A stretch of DNA of 64,000 nt from Chinchilla lanigera (Eukaryota; Chordata; Mammalia; Rodentia; Chinchillidae). The stretch is from positions 19,107,485 through 19,171,484 of the forward strand of contig NW_004955436.1 in NCBI RefSeq assembly GCF_000276665.1, given 5' to 3'. The notes under the pieces are model-generated. The model saw nothing but the letters and a program-made list of their open reading frames with translations. It made no database searches and was not told where the DNA came from. Shown one piece after another: positions 23,040-35,165 of the stretch (its first letter is position 1; each line of letters opens with the position of its first letter). A program made the translations under genes and the position numbers.

Positions 23040-24825
23040 TATAAATCACACTAGTAATTAAAGCAGGAAAATTTTAATATTAGTATCTGTTAACTACTAA
23101 TAGCATTGAAAAAGAATACTATAGACTTCTCAGGTAGCAAATGCAGGCAATAATTGCTACCTCTAAAGAGAGACTGTGAACCAAAACTAAGAATTTAGAA
23201 GAGGTCTCTGCCATTGCAGAGATTAAGGTATTTTTGTCAAGGGTAAGAGCATGTTATACAACCCATGGCAAAGAAGGTGTAGGTCACAGAGAATTCCACC
23301 TGGTTATGGAAACACTTTCTGGAGCACATGGCCATATTTATTCTGCAGGAATGACTGGCTGGGTTATTGGAAAATACCCTAAATTTTTGCCGCAAGTTGT
23401 CACTCCACTTGGACTCCTAGAGTGAGTGCTACTAGGACTCCCACATGCTTGTGCATCAGTTATTATGTTGAAAAAATGTCACACCAGATGGGAAGGAATC
23501 TATCCTATTGGTTCTCTTGTTATATAGTACCTTGAAAGGTACTCTTGACAGTACCTCTCTTAAGTAAGATGATGAAGGAGAAATGCTCACCAGGTCCAGT
23601 TGCAGCATCATGACAAAGGTAAGGAATAGTTAATGACAGTGAGACATTTTTATAACAAGCACAGCTAACACTTTTAGTTCTTCAGCTTTCAAACACTGCC
23701 TTCATATAATGTGAACTTCCATACAGTAAAAAAATGACTCAACAATTCCATCTAGTAGAATGTTATTACCCTGTACATAAGTGGGAGGACCTTTCCCTCT
23801 TGCCAAAAAAATGGGGTCTGTCTACAGCACCATAGTCATAACTAACTGTATTTATCACTAATCAAATTGTCACTGTTTCACCTATAATTCTGTTATCTAC
23901 ACACTAAAGTGTAAGATTAATCACAATCATATTTTATATAAAATTAAAATATAAAAATAAATAGAATATAATTAACATGGGCCACTAGATGCATTGAAAA
24001 TAAGGGAAATATAAAGAAATATAATTTTTGTTTACCCTTCCATAACTGGTTTGCTTACTGTTAAAAGCTATAACATTTTTCTTCTATAAACTGTTCTATA
24101 TTCCTTTGCTTTCAAAAAACAATTCAGATTTTCCTAGGTGGGGTAATTGAAACTGTCATTATGAAACTGAGGCTGAGTCCCCAAAAGTCTTATCTATTTG
24201 TTAATTTTATTTTATCAGTGCCATTGGAAAACTGCAAAAGTCATCCTCAAAGACATCTGTGGGTTCCACATATATTCTTCTTTGACCAAGTTGTAGAATT
24301 AGAAATTTATCTAACCTTGGTAATCACAATTGAAAACTCAAATTAAAGTAATACTTTTTCCTATTTTTTTTGAGTCAGTGTCATAAGGAGCAACAAATGG
24401 CCAGAAAGCACTCTCAGCTATCAAGTCCATCGAACCAGCATGGTATAGCTGAAGCTACACTCTTCCTTTGGAAAGAAAAGAAAAGAAAAAGCAAAAGGAA
24501 AGAACAGAATTGCATTCTAGCAAAGCTTGAAGTTTCTGAGACAAGAAGCAAGTATTTCACAAATGAGTCACAGGTACAACAGGGAAGAGCCCCTCCTCAT
24601 TTCTTGTATTCTGAGAATAAGGAAAACACCGTATAGTGATTTTGATTTATTTAAGAACTGCCTTCTGATTGGTACTGTGATTGAATCTTCAAGAAGCCAT
24701 TATGTTGTTCCATTAAACTAGACACTCACTGATGTGCTAATGCAAACAAATTATAGGCTCAAAAGGCAAATGCTTGAATTTATTTTCTGTTAGGTGAATA
24801 CCTTCCAAGGAAGCAATGGGAACCA
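23040..24825. other. Unique DNA with a short perfect hairpin
   Basis: No repeat family or exon recognised. A perfect inverted repeat with 8-bp arms (AGTACCTT, GA loop, AAGGTACT) lies at 23526-23543. Frames of 60-88 codons (23234-23425, 24370-24636) have no domain. Confidence 0.35.
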
Positions 24826-25033
24826 GGGGAGGTGAAGCATACTTAGAACCGAAGCCCTTTGGGAAGCTGAGTCATGATGATTGCAAATTCAAGCCCAGCC
24901 TGGGCAAATCAGCTATTCAGTGAGGCTCTGTCTCAAAATTGTAAAAATAAAAATTAAGACGAGGGCTTAAAATGTAGCTCAAGAGGGAGAGACCTAGTTT
25001 CAATCCCCAGTTTGGAAAAAAACTGAAAAAGAA
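24826..25033 (+). mobile_element. B1-ID fused SINE, diverged
   Basis: Left half is 7SL-like ('ttgggaagctgagtcatgatgattgcaaattcaagcccagcctgggc...gaggctctgtctcaaaa'). After an A-rich linker the right half is ID-like ('gggcttaaaatgtagctcaagaggg...tttcaatccccagt'). Ends in an A-rich tail. Same order as the 17.2-kb and 26.4-kb copies. Confidence 0.75.
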
Positions 25034-25039
25034 AGGCAA

Positions 25040-25849
25040 TGTCTGTGGCAGAAGGTGATGGTGGATAGGTGATCCAGGAGCTTCCCAATGAAGATACTGG
25101 CAATAGCAATTCAGACTGGTAGGGCAAATCTCTGTGCACAATAAGCATACTCCCAAGGAAAGAGAAATTGCTGCTCCTGTGAAGATGGATCAACCTAATA
25201 TAATCAGTCTTCTACCTGATGTCTAAATGGTAGTCCTGAGTCACAATATCATAATAGGGCCCTGCACTGGTACTTGAGGTCACTGGCATTGGACTATTAA
25301 GCTATTAACATTAAGAATAGTAAGAATAGCTGTGGTAAAGGAAGAACAAATTATTGAGCTCGTTAATATGCTCTACTATTGATGCTATACACTTTTGTTG
25401 AGAGCCCCCTTAAGCAACAACTACAGCGGCCTGGGAAAGAAGTTCACAGATAGCCACAGTGAGTTGTCCTTTTGTCCACTTAATTGTCAAAAGCTCTCTC
25501 TGCTTTGGATTTCTTTTGCTGATTATTCGTATAAGACTTTCAAACCTTCACATTCTGCACTCACTCTAAAAGATGTAACATACCCCTTCCCCAGACTTCC
25601 AATTTTCCAACTTTATTCCTTCCAACTTCCTGACCTTTCAGCTAAACTGTTAACTGCTGTTTATGAATCAGAGCACATTTGTGTTCCTGGCCAAGTGAAG
25701 TGGCCAATGAAAGTGGAAAACAAATTTTGCTGTTCAAAATTCTGCCCACTGGAAAGATTTTTCTCTCTCATTTTACTGTAGAATTACTCATGAAAGGGGT
25801 TATAATGAAACTGCCTTCACTCCATTGGGGTGGCACCAGAATATTGTGC
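25040..25849. other. Unique DNA, no family recognised
   Basis: Includes overlapping 128- and 159-codon frames (25395-25781, 25679-26158). The second runs through an antisense ID SINE, which argues against it being a gene. No domain is visible in either. Confidence 0.35.
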
Positions 25850-25863
25850 AGAGCCATCTTTTA

Positions 25864-25974
25864 TTTATCTATTTTTTTTTTTTTTTTGGTTTTTCTCTGG
25901 CACCGGGAACCAAACTCACGACCTTGCACTTGCCAGGCAGGCCCTTTTGCCGCTGAGCTAAATCCCCAGGACCT
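25864..25974 (-). mobile_element. ID-type SINE
   Basis: Reverse complement carries CTGGGGATTTAGCTCAGCGG, GCAAGTGCAAGGTCGTGAG and TTCCCGGTGCCAG with a T-run tail on the plus strand. Perfect 14-bp target duplication AGAGCCATCTTTTA at 25850-25863 and 25975-25988. The first few bases of the head are altered. Confidence 0.95.
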
Positions 25975-25988
25975 AGAGCCATCTTTTA

Positions 25989-26397
25989 AAAAGACTCAAG
26001 TCCTAATTCTTCAGGCAATTTATTGTAAAGAAAACAAAGTATGGGCAGTGGCTGAGAGGGGAGGTAATGTAGCAGGGCCACCATCAAGGAAGCAACATCC
26101 ACTAGTTCAGACAATTTACTTGTACCTTTCAGACATATCTGAGTATAAGCGCACATGATTTCATTTTCACATATGAATGCCTTCTTATAGTTCATATAGA
26201 ATATTTTGGCTTTAAATAAGATAATATCCAGTTTATGACAGATATAGAAGTCTGAATAGTTACCTAGTAATGCCATGGCTAGATAATTTGTCTTCTGACC
26301 CAATAACAAGCATGCAGCTATCTATTTTGCATCTTTATAATTTTATTTGATTTTTATAGGCTCAAATTTTTTCATGAACTTGTTTAAATAGTTCTCT
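25989..26397. other. Unique DNA
   Basis: No repeat recognised. The minus-strand 107-codon frame at 25986-26309 has no domain. Confidence 0.35.
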
Positions 26398-26625
26398 ATA
26401 GCTGAACATGGTGATGCATGCCTGTTATCCAAGCACTTTGGGAGGCTGAGGCAGGAGGATCACAATTCCTGCCTAGTCTCCGGAACTCAGCCACTTAGCA
26501 AGAATCTCTCTCAAAAAATAAAAAGGAGACTAGGAATTTAGATCAGTACAAAGGCTGAAATCTATCCTGAGTAATGAAAAACAAGAAAGAAGAAAGAAAA
26601 GAGAGAAAGAAGTAAGAAGTAACAA
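26398..26625 (+). mobile_element. B1-ID fused SINE, diverged, with GA-rich tail
   Basis: Left half: 'catggtgatgcatgcctgttatccaagcactttgggaggctgaggcaggaggatcac...tctctctcaaaaaat'. Right half: 'agactaggaatttagatcagtacaaaggctgaaatctatcc' (ID-like, compare 'ctggggatttagctcag...gttcaatcc'). It then ends in a purine (AAAG/GAGA) tail. The antisense order at 17.2 kb supports the same dimer family. Confidence 0.75.
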
Positions 26626-26759
26626 CAAGATAGTGTCAAGCTATTTTCTCATGACCTGAAGCCAGAGGAGAGATTGCAGTGTTCAGTCTTAGTAAAAGGA
26701 TAGGAAAATAAAGCAGGAAGGGGATAAAAAGAAAAGACACCAGGAAAGAAAACATTGTT

Positions 26760-28095
26760 TACTTCACCCCTCTCACCACTCCAAGCACTGTAGAGAGAGA
26801 TGCTTCCCTTTTGGGAAAAGAATACTTAAGTGCAGCCGATAGATTTGCAAACCAGTACCACGTGTACTCCGTGGAACTCTGTGCTGGGACCAAACTTTGC
26901 CACCAGGCTGGTCTCTGTGGACTGAGCCATGAAAACTTAGCATGGTTGCTGATGGGCTCCAACAACCCTTCCCAAAAGGTAGGTAGCAAATCAGAGTGAA
27001 GACTCTCATTGCTCAGTCATGGCAGACGAGAGCCGGCATAAGACCCCAGCTTGGACTTCAGTCCTGGTGCGGCAAGACCCAGCACCAGGCATAACAAAGT
27101 CTCTGGTTATGAGGTCACAAATGGAGACTTGATGTCTGCTCCAGCAACAGGGTGGATACAGGCACTAGTTTTAGGATTGCGTCATTGGCAGGTATACAAT
27201 GACCCCATTCTTTCTTCCAACCCCAAGTCTTTGTAGGTCCTTGAAACTATAACTCAATTATGACCCAGTTTAGCATGAGCCTCGCTGGCCAGTGGACCCA
27301 CTCCATTGTTCATCCCACAAACTCAACTGACATAGCTATACCAAGAGCAGAGTTGGCAGATAGAATCTTTGTTTCTGAACCAGTCACGTGTCCTCCAGTG
27401 GGACTCATTGATTTTCCATGCACATCACTGCCCACTACATAAAGAGCCTGGGTGTACCCTTGAGACCTGTACAGGTCCTTACAACTATGAGAGTAGGTAT
27501 AGTACAGCTTAGCATCAGCCTTGGCGGCCAAAGGACTGCTTTCATCAACACCATCCCAACCCTAGGCAGCATACTGCAGCATAAGGTTCCATTAATTGAA
27601 AATAGGACAAGGTCATGTCTTCAAGACTTTGCCTTGGAACCCAGGGCCAAGCTGGCAAAGCCTAATTCTGAGAAGATCATGGCAAGACCATCCCCAGGCT
27701 TTCCTGTGTAGAGAAGCTCTGAACATCTCCAGTGTCAAATGGAGACCCTTAACAGTGTATCACTATTATCCTCTGGACACCAGCAGCAATGTCTAGTTGC
27801 AGCAGTCTTCAGCCACAAGAACACTTATCAGCAGGCAGCCCATAGTGCTGTGGCCTTGCCCCTGCCCAAGGCTGTGCTAGTCTCAGAGGGTTGGTGGACT
27901 CATGGGATGAGCATCAGCTCTATCCTACCATAGGGCACATCAGGCAGAGTCCCACAGTGCCTGACTCTATGTTAATGGTTGTGAATGAGGCATCCAGTTG
28001 TAACCTGGACCCAGGCAAAGGCTTACTTAAACAAGCTGTCCTTTTCAGTTATTCCCCATTTTCAGGATTAACTGCAAGTTTAGGGAAAACTTGAG
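26760..28095. other. GC-richer block with imperfect internal duplication, origin unresolved
   Basis: About 1.3 kb, clearly less AT-rich than its surroundings. Two segments 238 bp apart match at roughly 70 percent by eye: one from 27234 (AGGTCCTTGAAACTATAACT ... TTTAGCATGAGCCTCGCTGG) and one from 27472 (AGGTCCTTACAACTATGAGA ... CTTAGCATCAGCCTTGGCGG). Many short frames (60-97 codons) exist on both strands because stops are fewer, but none has a recognisable domain and the plus frames keep shifting. Position just upstream of an A-rich stretch at 28100-28330 is compatible with the 5' UTR of an old L1, but I cannot confirm that. Confidence 0.4.
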
Positions 28096-28400
28096 CTGGG
28101 GTTGCTCTTTAGAGATGAAATAAGAATAATGCACCACATTCAATTCACAACAAATCAGGACTTAGAACAGAGATCATGGAAATGACTACAAGCTCAGAGG
28201 AAATCAGCAATTTTCTTAGATTTTCTGAAGACAGGCACAAATAAAACCAAATGACAAAGACTGAAATAAGTGTCTATAACTAAAACAAAGAGACGTTAGT
28301 AAGTAAGAAGAAAGCATGGGAATGTATAAAACTCACTCGTCAATGTAAAGAACTAGGATGGGGAAAGGAGAAAGGAAGGAAAGGAAAGAAAAAAACAAAA
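28096..28400 (+). other. A-rich stretch, possibly L1-related
   Basis: A-rich plus strand ('caaatgacaaagactgaaataag...actaaaacaaagagacg') ending in a GGAAA-rich tract at about 28357-28400. Composition fits L1 ORF1-proximal sequence, but I find no diagnostic block. Confidence 0.25.
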
Positions 28401-28494
28401 TACAAGATAGTTATACTACTAGTTTCTCTTACTTCATTGAAATGAAATGTCTGTGCTAACATAATTCTTTCATTTCTTTTAGTGAAAGCAAATA

Positions 28495-28720
28495 AAATCT
28501 TGTAGTTAAATGCACAGGACTTGGAAAGTATTCATACACTGACTGCCTATTTAATACTGTGTGTCCTACTTAAACTGTACATGCTTCAATGTCAATGTTT
28601 ATCTATGACTCTCACAAGTAAGAAAAGATGTAACTGCGTAGAATGGTGCTTATGACATGAAAAGGGTTCATTATCACGTTATTATTGTTATCATCATCAT
28701 TCTTGTTCATCATATTATTT
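28495..28720 (+). mobile_element. MIR SINE
   Basis: Near full-length layout: 'gtgtcctacttaaactgtacatgcttcaatgtcaatgtttatctatgactctcac' (core), then 'agaatggtgcttatgacatgaaaagggttcattatcacgttattattgttatcatcat', which matches the MIR 3' end (cagtgcctggcacatagtaagcgctcaataaat... attattatt). Confidence 0.7.
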
Positions 28721-31200
28721 ATCTGAATAAACATGATACACTGTAAACAATAATGGGTAGTTTGCCTGCAGTATTTTCAAGAATAACTGTCAGCTGGGAT
28801 CATGGAAATAGAAGAAGGAGATCACATATGTTATGACCTATCACACATTTAGCTTTGAACAATGAGAGATAAAATGATCAGGGAGTCAAAGGAATGCATT
28901 TACTTCCAGCTTGTATTTTAGGCAGATGGTTATATTTCCTTGCTGAAGGAAAATAACATATGAAAGGCTGAGTTGGGGGGCTTCATAAGTAGGTTGAGGA
29001 TAGCAGTGGAAAGGAAAGATTCTTTTCATAGTTTATCAACCAAGAAAATGTGAAATGGTCTTAAATTTGGCAGTTGATTCCGATTTTCCAGAAGTGTTTT
29101 GTGGAGCCTTTCTTAATTTTGGATCTTCCCAAGTTACTACAGAGAAAAGTAGACAATTATATAGCAGAACACTGCTCTCTGGTCCACTTATAATAGCTTT
29201 GATTTTTTATGTAAGTGAAGCTCTGTGTAAGACTTTGATTTAAAAGATGCTATTTAAATAAAAACATATTTAACACTCCAAGTTTAACAGTTTTTAAGTG
29301 GGACAATATGATGCAGAAGCTTTAGTTAAAATACTTCAGAGATAAATTTGCAAAGAGATTACATGATTATTCTTGGTGTCAAAAATACATATGAGTAATT
29401 CCTATGGCATCAATAAAGTTTATATTTCTTTAGGTAGAATATATAAATTTTAGAAAAACCAAGACAGAGAGTGGAATATAAGTTCTTTAGTATGTTTAAA
29501 TTTTTTATCATATTGGCCAGTTAAGATAAATTATGCATTCATACACAAAGTGAAGAAATAACTCCCTAAATATTTTAAGATGTGAAATGTTTGATAGTTC
29601 TAGAATTCTTGTTTAAAACATTTTTGAGGAAAGAATGGAAATACAGCTGGAAAATTATTCTAGTAAAATGCTGTTTGCATGTTTTGAAGAGAAACAAAAA
29701 ATAAATGTGCCATCCAGGAAATAGTGTTGGAAACAACCTAAGAAGAAAAAATATCATATATACAAAAAATGTGGTAATTATGATTATAAGCCAGTATAAT
29801 CTTGAAGTTGAAAATTGCATCACATTAAAGTTATTAAAGCCAAAAATTATGGTTCCTGGTAGCATTAGCATAGCTGTATTACCCATATGTGCTATTTTCT
29901 CTTCTTTTTTGGTTAATTTTGCCTCTGGTCTTCTTAATGTGATATGCATTAAAATTATATTATGTTTTTCAAGGGGATTTTTTTGTGTTTTATTAAAACA
30001 AGGACTATAAAAATCAGTGAGATATCTTGTCTTTTAGTTTCTTAAACTCATGTCTTCTGGACATGCTACAAAGAAGAACTACATTTGGAAGACAATTTTT
30101 TAATAGAAACTTCAGCTTTTTCTTATATTTGCAATGTTAAAATTTCCAGGAATGGCAAGTGACAGACACAAATGGCTAAAATTAGAAGGGTTTGATCATC
30201 CTTTCCACATTAGGAAAGACACTGACATTATTTCATTTGGACATTTTCACCAAGAAAAGAGCAGACAAGGAATAAAACTTTTCAGTGTCCTCCCCTGGGC
30301 CGTTTCCCATTTAGCACAGTAGCTTTTCTTTAATGTTTTCTTGAGGATAATAGCTGTGATCTTAAGTGTGCAATAATAGTTGTTTACTTCCTCAGTTACT
30401 GGAATCTTATAAAGAGAAAATGCAGAGTTTTTTTAAACAATGTTTAGGAAATAAAACAATCCGATTTTTACTTTAGGGTATATCTGCTTCAAAAGCAAGG
30501 AAATGGGTACCTACATACACAGCCAAAACTTTACTCAGTCTTGACATGTTTCAAGTTTTATTTCTCAGATTTATGAAGCAAGAGGAGAGAAAAATGGGGA
30601 GAAATGAATAGGACGTCTGAAAAAGAAAGAGAAATTATCAAAACATTAAGGAAAGGTACCTCTACTATTGATCATTCCATTAGGTGTCCTGGTTCCTTTA
30701 TTTCCCCTCTCTGTTTCTCAGCAGTCTGTGATCAAAGTCATAGCGGGACTGGTCCAAGTACATTTACCTCATGATGTGAATAATTACAGTAACTGTTATA
30801 TCCTATGAGACAAAAATAAATAAAAAGATTTTAATAAATTACATATTTGATGAAACTGACCAGTCAGTTATCTTAAATTGTTCCAGTACATATCCACTTA
30901 CACATCTTTTTAAAAAGAGCAGTTGGTGGGTTACTGTATATATACAGTGTCGATCACTCAAGCTGAAGTTGCTTTTTTTTTTTTTTTTCTGCCTGTTTGT
31001 TCTGACCTTCCCATTGTGGTTTCCCAGATCTGGTTTTGTTATTTTATTAATACAAAGATAGTCACGACCAAGTTTCAGATAAGGGTAAGCCAGGTAAGCC
31101 CCATTTACTGAGCACTGATGACTGAATTTCAAGGAGTCACAGATACTACAAATAAAAAAATGGTTTCCTAAATGTGTGTGCTAAGTTCATTTCTAGAATA
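28721..31200. other. Mostly unique DNA
   Basis: No recognised repeat or exon over about 2.5 kb. A T16 run lies at 30973-30988. Overlapping opposite-strand frames at 29575-30010 (124 and 101 codons) are hydrophobic from AT bias and lack a domain. Confidence 0.4.
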
Positions 31201-31212
31201 AATTAGACGAGA

Positions 31213-31252
31213 GCTCCAGTGGCATAATCGGTTAGCACACGGTACTTATACA
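31213..31252 (+). pseudogene. tRNA-Ile(UAU) 5'-half pseudogene
   Basis: Forty bases match the 5' half of vertebrate tRNA-Ile(UAU): acceptor and D stem GCTCCAGTGGCATAATCGG, D loop/stem TTAGCACAC, then GGTACTTATACA holding the anticodon TAT. By eye there are three transition differences from the parent (GCGCAATCGG and GCGCGCGG). The match stops at the anticodon loop, where the natural gene has its intron, so there is no T arm or acceptor 3' strand. A short direct repeat AATTAGA flanks the piece (31201-31207 and 31258-31264). It cannot make a tRNA. Confidence 0.7.
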
Positions 31253-31264
31253 AAATGAATTAGA

Positions 31265-34200
31265 TATGGCAATGCTCCTCAAGGAAGATAGAAGGTAAAC
31301 AGTTGCATAGAAATTATAACCAAGAACATGCAAGCAAGAAATCATAATAAAATAGAATGTTAGATAAATACTAGTGGTCTTGAAATCAACTTTGCATGTT
31401 AAATTCACAAATTACACATAAAATAACTTAGACAGATTATCATTAAGCATGTGCTTAGGTATTTGTAAATCAAGATCTCAAAAGAATGAAAATACATGGG
31501 TGATAATGAAAGTACTGTGGACGTAAAGCATATTTTGCCATTGATAAACCCTTGACCTAGTGATGGAAAAATCACAGGAAATTTTCATTTTCCAAGAAAA
31601 AAAATGTACACTGGATGATGTCAGGCAAATGCAAAGTCTTAACAGAAATACTTTTAAGGATAAATACTGGAAAAATTCACTCAATTGAGAAAAGCTATTG
31701 AAATTTGACGATGCAATCTGATAATCATTTAAATAATTTATTTTTGTCAAAATAGTACAAGGTGACAGTGATTCATTTTTATTACACTTGTCTGTTTATC
31801 AGGAATGTTCTACTGCTGGAGTACATTCTTACACTAAGTCTTTCTTAAAGTAATTCTCATATACTTCAACCCTTCGTTCTCAGCTCTAAATTATGTTGCA
31901 ATGGTGATAATTACATTGGTTTGCTTCACTCACATAATGTATAGTACCTAATCTCTACCCAGGAACATAAGCAATGGTTTTATGAGAAGCAGAACTACAT
32001 CAAGTGATCATTTCAAAAGTGATGCAGATATTTTGAGGTGTAAAAATATTTGGGGGAGTACCACACATATTTACTTAAAGGGTGTCTGGAATACTAGATG
32101 TACAGCAGGGCATAGAATTAACATAAAATAAAATCAAGTAAAACATCGCAGACCTCTCCAAGACTTTCGATGTCTTGGCAATCACTCATACAAACTGGAA
32201 TGAGAACAGTCACATACTTAAAATTCAGAACCTAGATATCTTTTACAAAGAGACAAAAATACATTTTGTATTTCTTAAATTTATATTTAATTTTCCAGAA
32301 AAGTAAGTATAAGGTACATTCAGGGGAGAATATACTTAATGTTTGGAATTTTAACAAATTCATATTTGAGAATGACTTTCAAGATATACCTGTCTGAACT
32401 TTCAATGCTCATATTTATACTTACTTTATGTATTGAAGTGATCTTTTGGGCATTCCATTATAGCTCATATTTCTAGGCTTTTTACATTTTATAGATGTCA
32501 AGGTTTTTAAAATATTGAAAGTGGAAAGAGAAATCTGAAATTTGTTTATTTGTATTCCACTGGTAAGGGATGTTTTTGGAAAATTGTTCCTGAGAATGAC
32601 CCCTGCTCAAATCATTTATAAAATTTGATGATAATACCTCTACATGAATCACCTGTGTATATGGACTTTATAATACTGCTAAGATTTACATTTCAAGCAA
32701 TGTAAACAAAGATTCAGATGAAGCAAAGATGGAAAAGGTGGTACCATTCTTTCTTAAGTGAAACAATATTCATTAAAAATAATTAATTTTAGGAATTTGG
32801 AAAAATTAGTAACTTGATATGAAATTTGAATTAACCATAATAATTTTTAGTTTGCTTTCAGTGTGCTTTTGTCACCATCAAATGATTCATATCACTGAAC
32901 CTTTAGGATTCACAAGTAAAAAGAACTGTACCTGAGTTTAATTAGCTCTCACTCTTCTTTGAAAAACAGTGACACAAGCATATATTGTTCAAACAAAATT
33001 GACCCCATAAAAGTCTCAGAAGGCTTACAAGGAAACATTTTTAGTCACTTTCCACACTATTCGACTGCCTCTCTTACAAGTCCTTTTATATAATAATCAA
33101 TACATGCATACAGAATCGTAACAATTCACTTATTTCAAGGCAGCCAGCAAAACAAATCAATATATCATGCTCTTTCTTTGATGCTTCTTTCAACTTTAAC
33201 AAAACAATTATTCCACCTACTAAACCAGCTTCCAATACTGTGATAAAACCGTTTCTAGAGCCAAAATACTCTGAGACTGAGATTGATTTCAGAATTCATT
33301 TATTTATTTCTAAGTTCTCGATGAGAAAAACGTTATATTCCTGACACTCTTACATTCCCTTCTTAGCACTATGCATTAGGAAATAATACATTTTCCCATA
33401 AAGAAATGTGATGATAATTCAGAGGTGAAAATAGATGTTTGTATAATTCCTTTCTTTTTTCAAAGAGACTGTGGTGGAAATAAATCTTGTTAGCTGTATT
33501 GTGTGTAATTTAGATAAATTAGTAGAATTTAATTACCCTGACGGGTTAATCTGGTGTGGGATATGGAATCTTTTTCATAGAAATAGACTGTACCAATAAT
33601 AAATATAACTTTCAACAAATGATTAACCTTACTTAAAAAGTAATTTCATTTCTCCAAGAGTTACTAACCTTAAGAGGAAAGGTTTTTTATTAAATGACCT
33701 CTAAATTTCTTTTTTTCTTATTGGAAAATGTGTCTCTGTACAGAAAGAAATTCAGCATAGATTACAATACAATTTGTTTGATCAAAATTTCTAATTAAAT
33801 TGTTGTCTTTCTCTTGGAGGAATATATTAAAAGAATAATTATCTGATAGGTGAGGAACACAAACATTGACAGATAATTAAAATTATTGCATACTAGAAAC
33901 AAGATTCTATGTTATTTCCTCCACAGGACCATAGAAAAAAAGGATCATGAATTTCTCTGTCAGTTATAAAGTATATGTAGGTAAGAAAAATGATGTATAA
34001 AGGGTTACAAATTCTAGCAGGAAAAATACTTCCATACTCATTACTGATGTGATGTGCTTTAAAAAACCAAACACAAGCTTTGTGTGAATTTCTGAATATA
34101 AAATGTCTTGGTGAATGTAAACATTAAACCTTCATTCTCCCCACTGAAAAGATAATTTTACAAAATGTTTATTTTAGGGAATTAGAATAATAGAAAGTAT

Positions 34201-35009
34201 TATTTCTATTGAGTAGCAGTGAGTAGCAGGTGGTCATTATAAGAAACACAGATATGTTGATGAGTATTAGTGCTATTTCATCCCAAAGTTCTCTTCATAT
34301 TTTCTTGTAATACACAATATTACCTTATGAAGTAGATCTTCACAGTATTGAATGAGAGCTGCTGTAATATCCTGTTGGCAATGCTAGAAAAAAATTTCTC
34401 ATAAAAGCAAAATGGTGACTTTGAATGAAAATTCTTCCAATCCATTTCTGCGGAAGTAGAGGCTAAAGCTGAACACTTACAGGATTTCAGATAATGATAG
34501 CAAAATTGCATTTGTATGAGTGTTGTACTTTGTAGGACATTCATTTTTTTAATTTAGTACTCCCATCCCTTGGTAAAGTGGAATGATTTATGAAACAGCA
34601 TTTTTATTGAATGCATGATGCTCCTTTCTCTATCCTTTCTGCTTCTTGGATAGAACACACAGAACTGAATTGAAATGGGTGCATTTCTTTTATTCAGATG
34701 TAATAAGTGTCATTCTACTACTGATCTATACCTAATCAATATGATTAGAAAAATGAAAACAAAAAAAAGAACAATTCATTATTCTCTAAGTCAAGATACA
34801 TTTCCAGCATTTTTCCTGACACAAAGTAGTACACTAATTCTGATAATTGACTGAACAACATTAAGATTTTACTAAAAATTCTTAGAAATATTTGGGGTTA
34901 AATTTTTAAAATTTTGTTTTGTTCTGGTTTTTATTATTATATGTTTGAAACTATACAAGCTACTCATTTATCTTTGTTTTAAAAATATTTTATTTGTCCT
35001 CAAAGTGTA
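31265..35009. other. Long AT-rich unique stretch
   Basis: About 3.7 kb with no SINE, LTR, L1, exon or RNA gene that I can recognise. Open frames are all below 91 codons. Any ancient repeats are too decayed to see by eye. Confidence 0.4.
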
Positions 35010-35165
35010 GAAGTTGAGTTAGCTTTGGTGGTACATGCCTATAATCCCAGAGCTCAGGAAGCTGAGGCAGGAGGATGCCTGAATGTTTGACCTTAATCTA
35101 CGTATCGAGTTCAGGGTCAGCCAGAATGTCATAGAGGAACCCCGTCTGAAAAAGTAAAATCATAA
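35010..35165 (+). mobile_element. B1-like SINE, diverged
   Basis: 'gctttggtggtacatgcctataatcccagagctcaggaagctgaggcaggaggatgcctgaa', then an unusual middle, and 'gagttcagggtcagcc...catagaggaaccccgtct'. It is the 7SL-derived layout, older than the 20-kb copies. Confidence 0.8.

Noticed and set aside
25386..25430. TGTTGAGAGCCCCC start resembling an ERV2-type LTR edge
   Set aside because: Only about a dozen bases resemble such an LTR. No polyadenylation/U5 layout or second LTR was seen.
25679..26158. 159-codon plus-strand open frame
   Set aside because: It runs straight through the antisense ID SINE at 25864-25974 and has no domain outside it.
31213..31252. A functional tRNA-Ile gene
   Set aside because: Only the 5' half is present; there is no T arm, 3' acceptor strand or termination T run in place.
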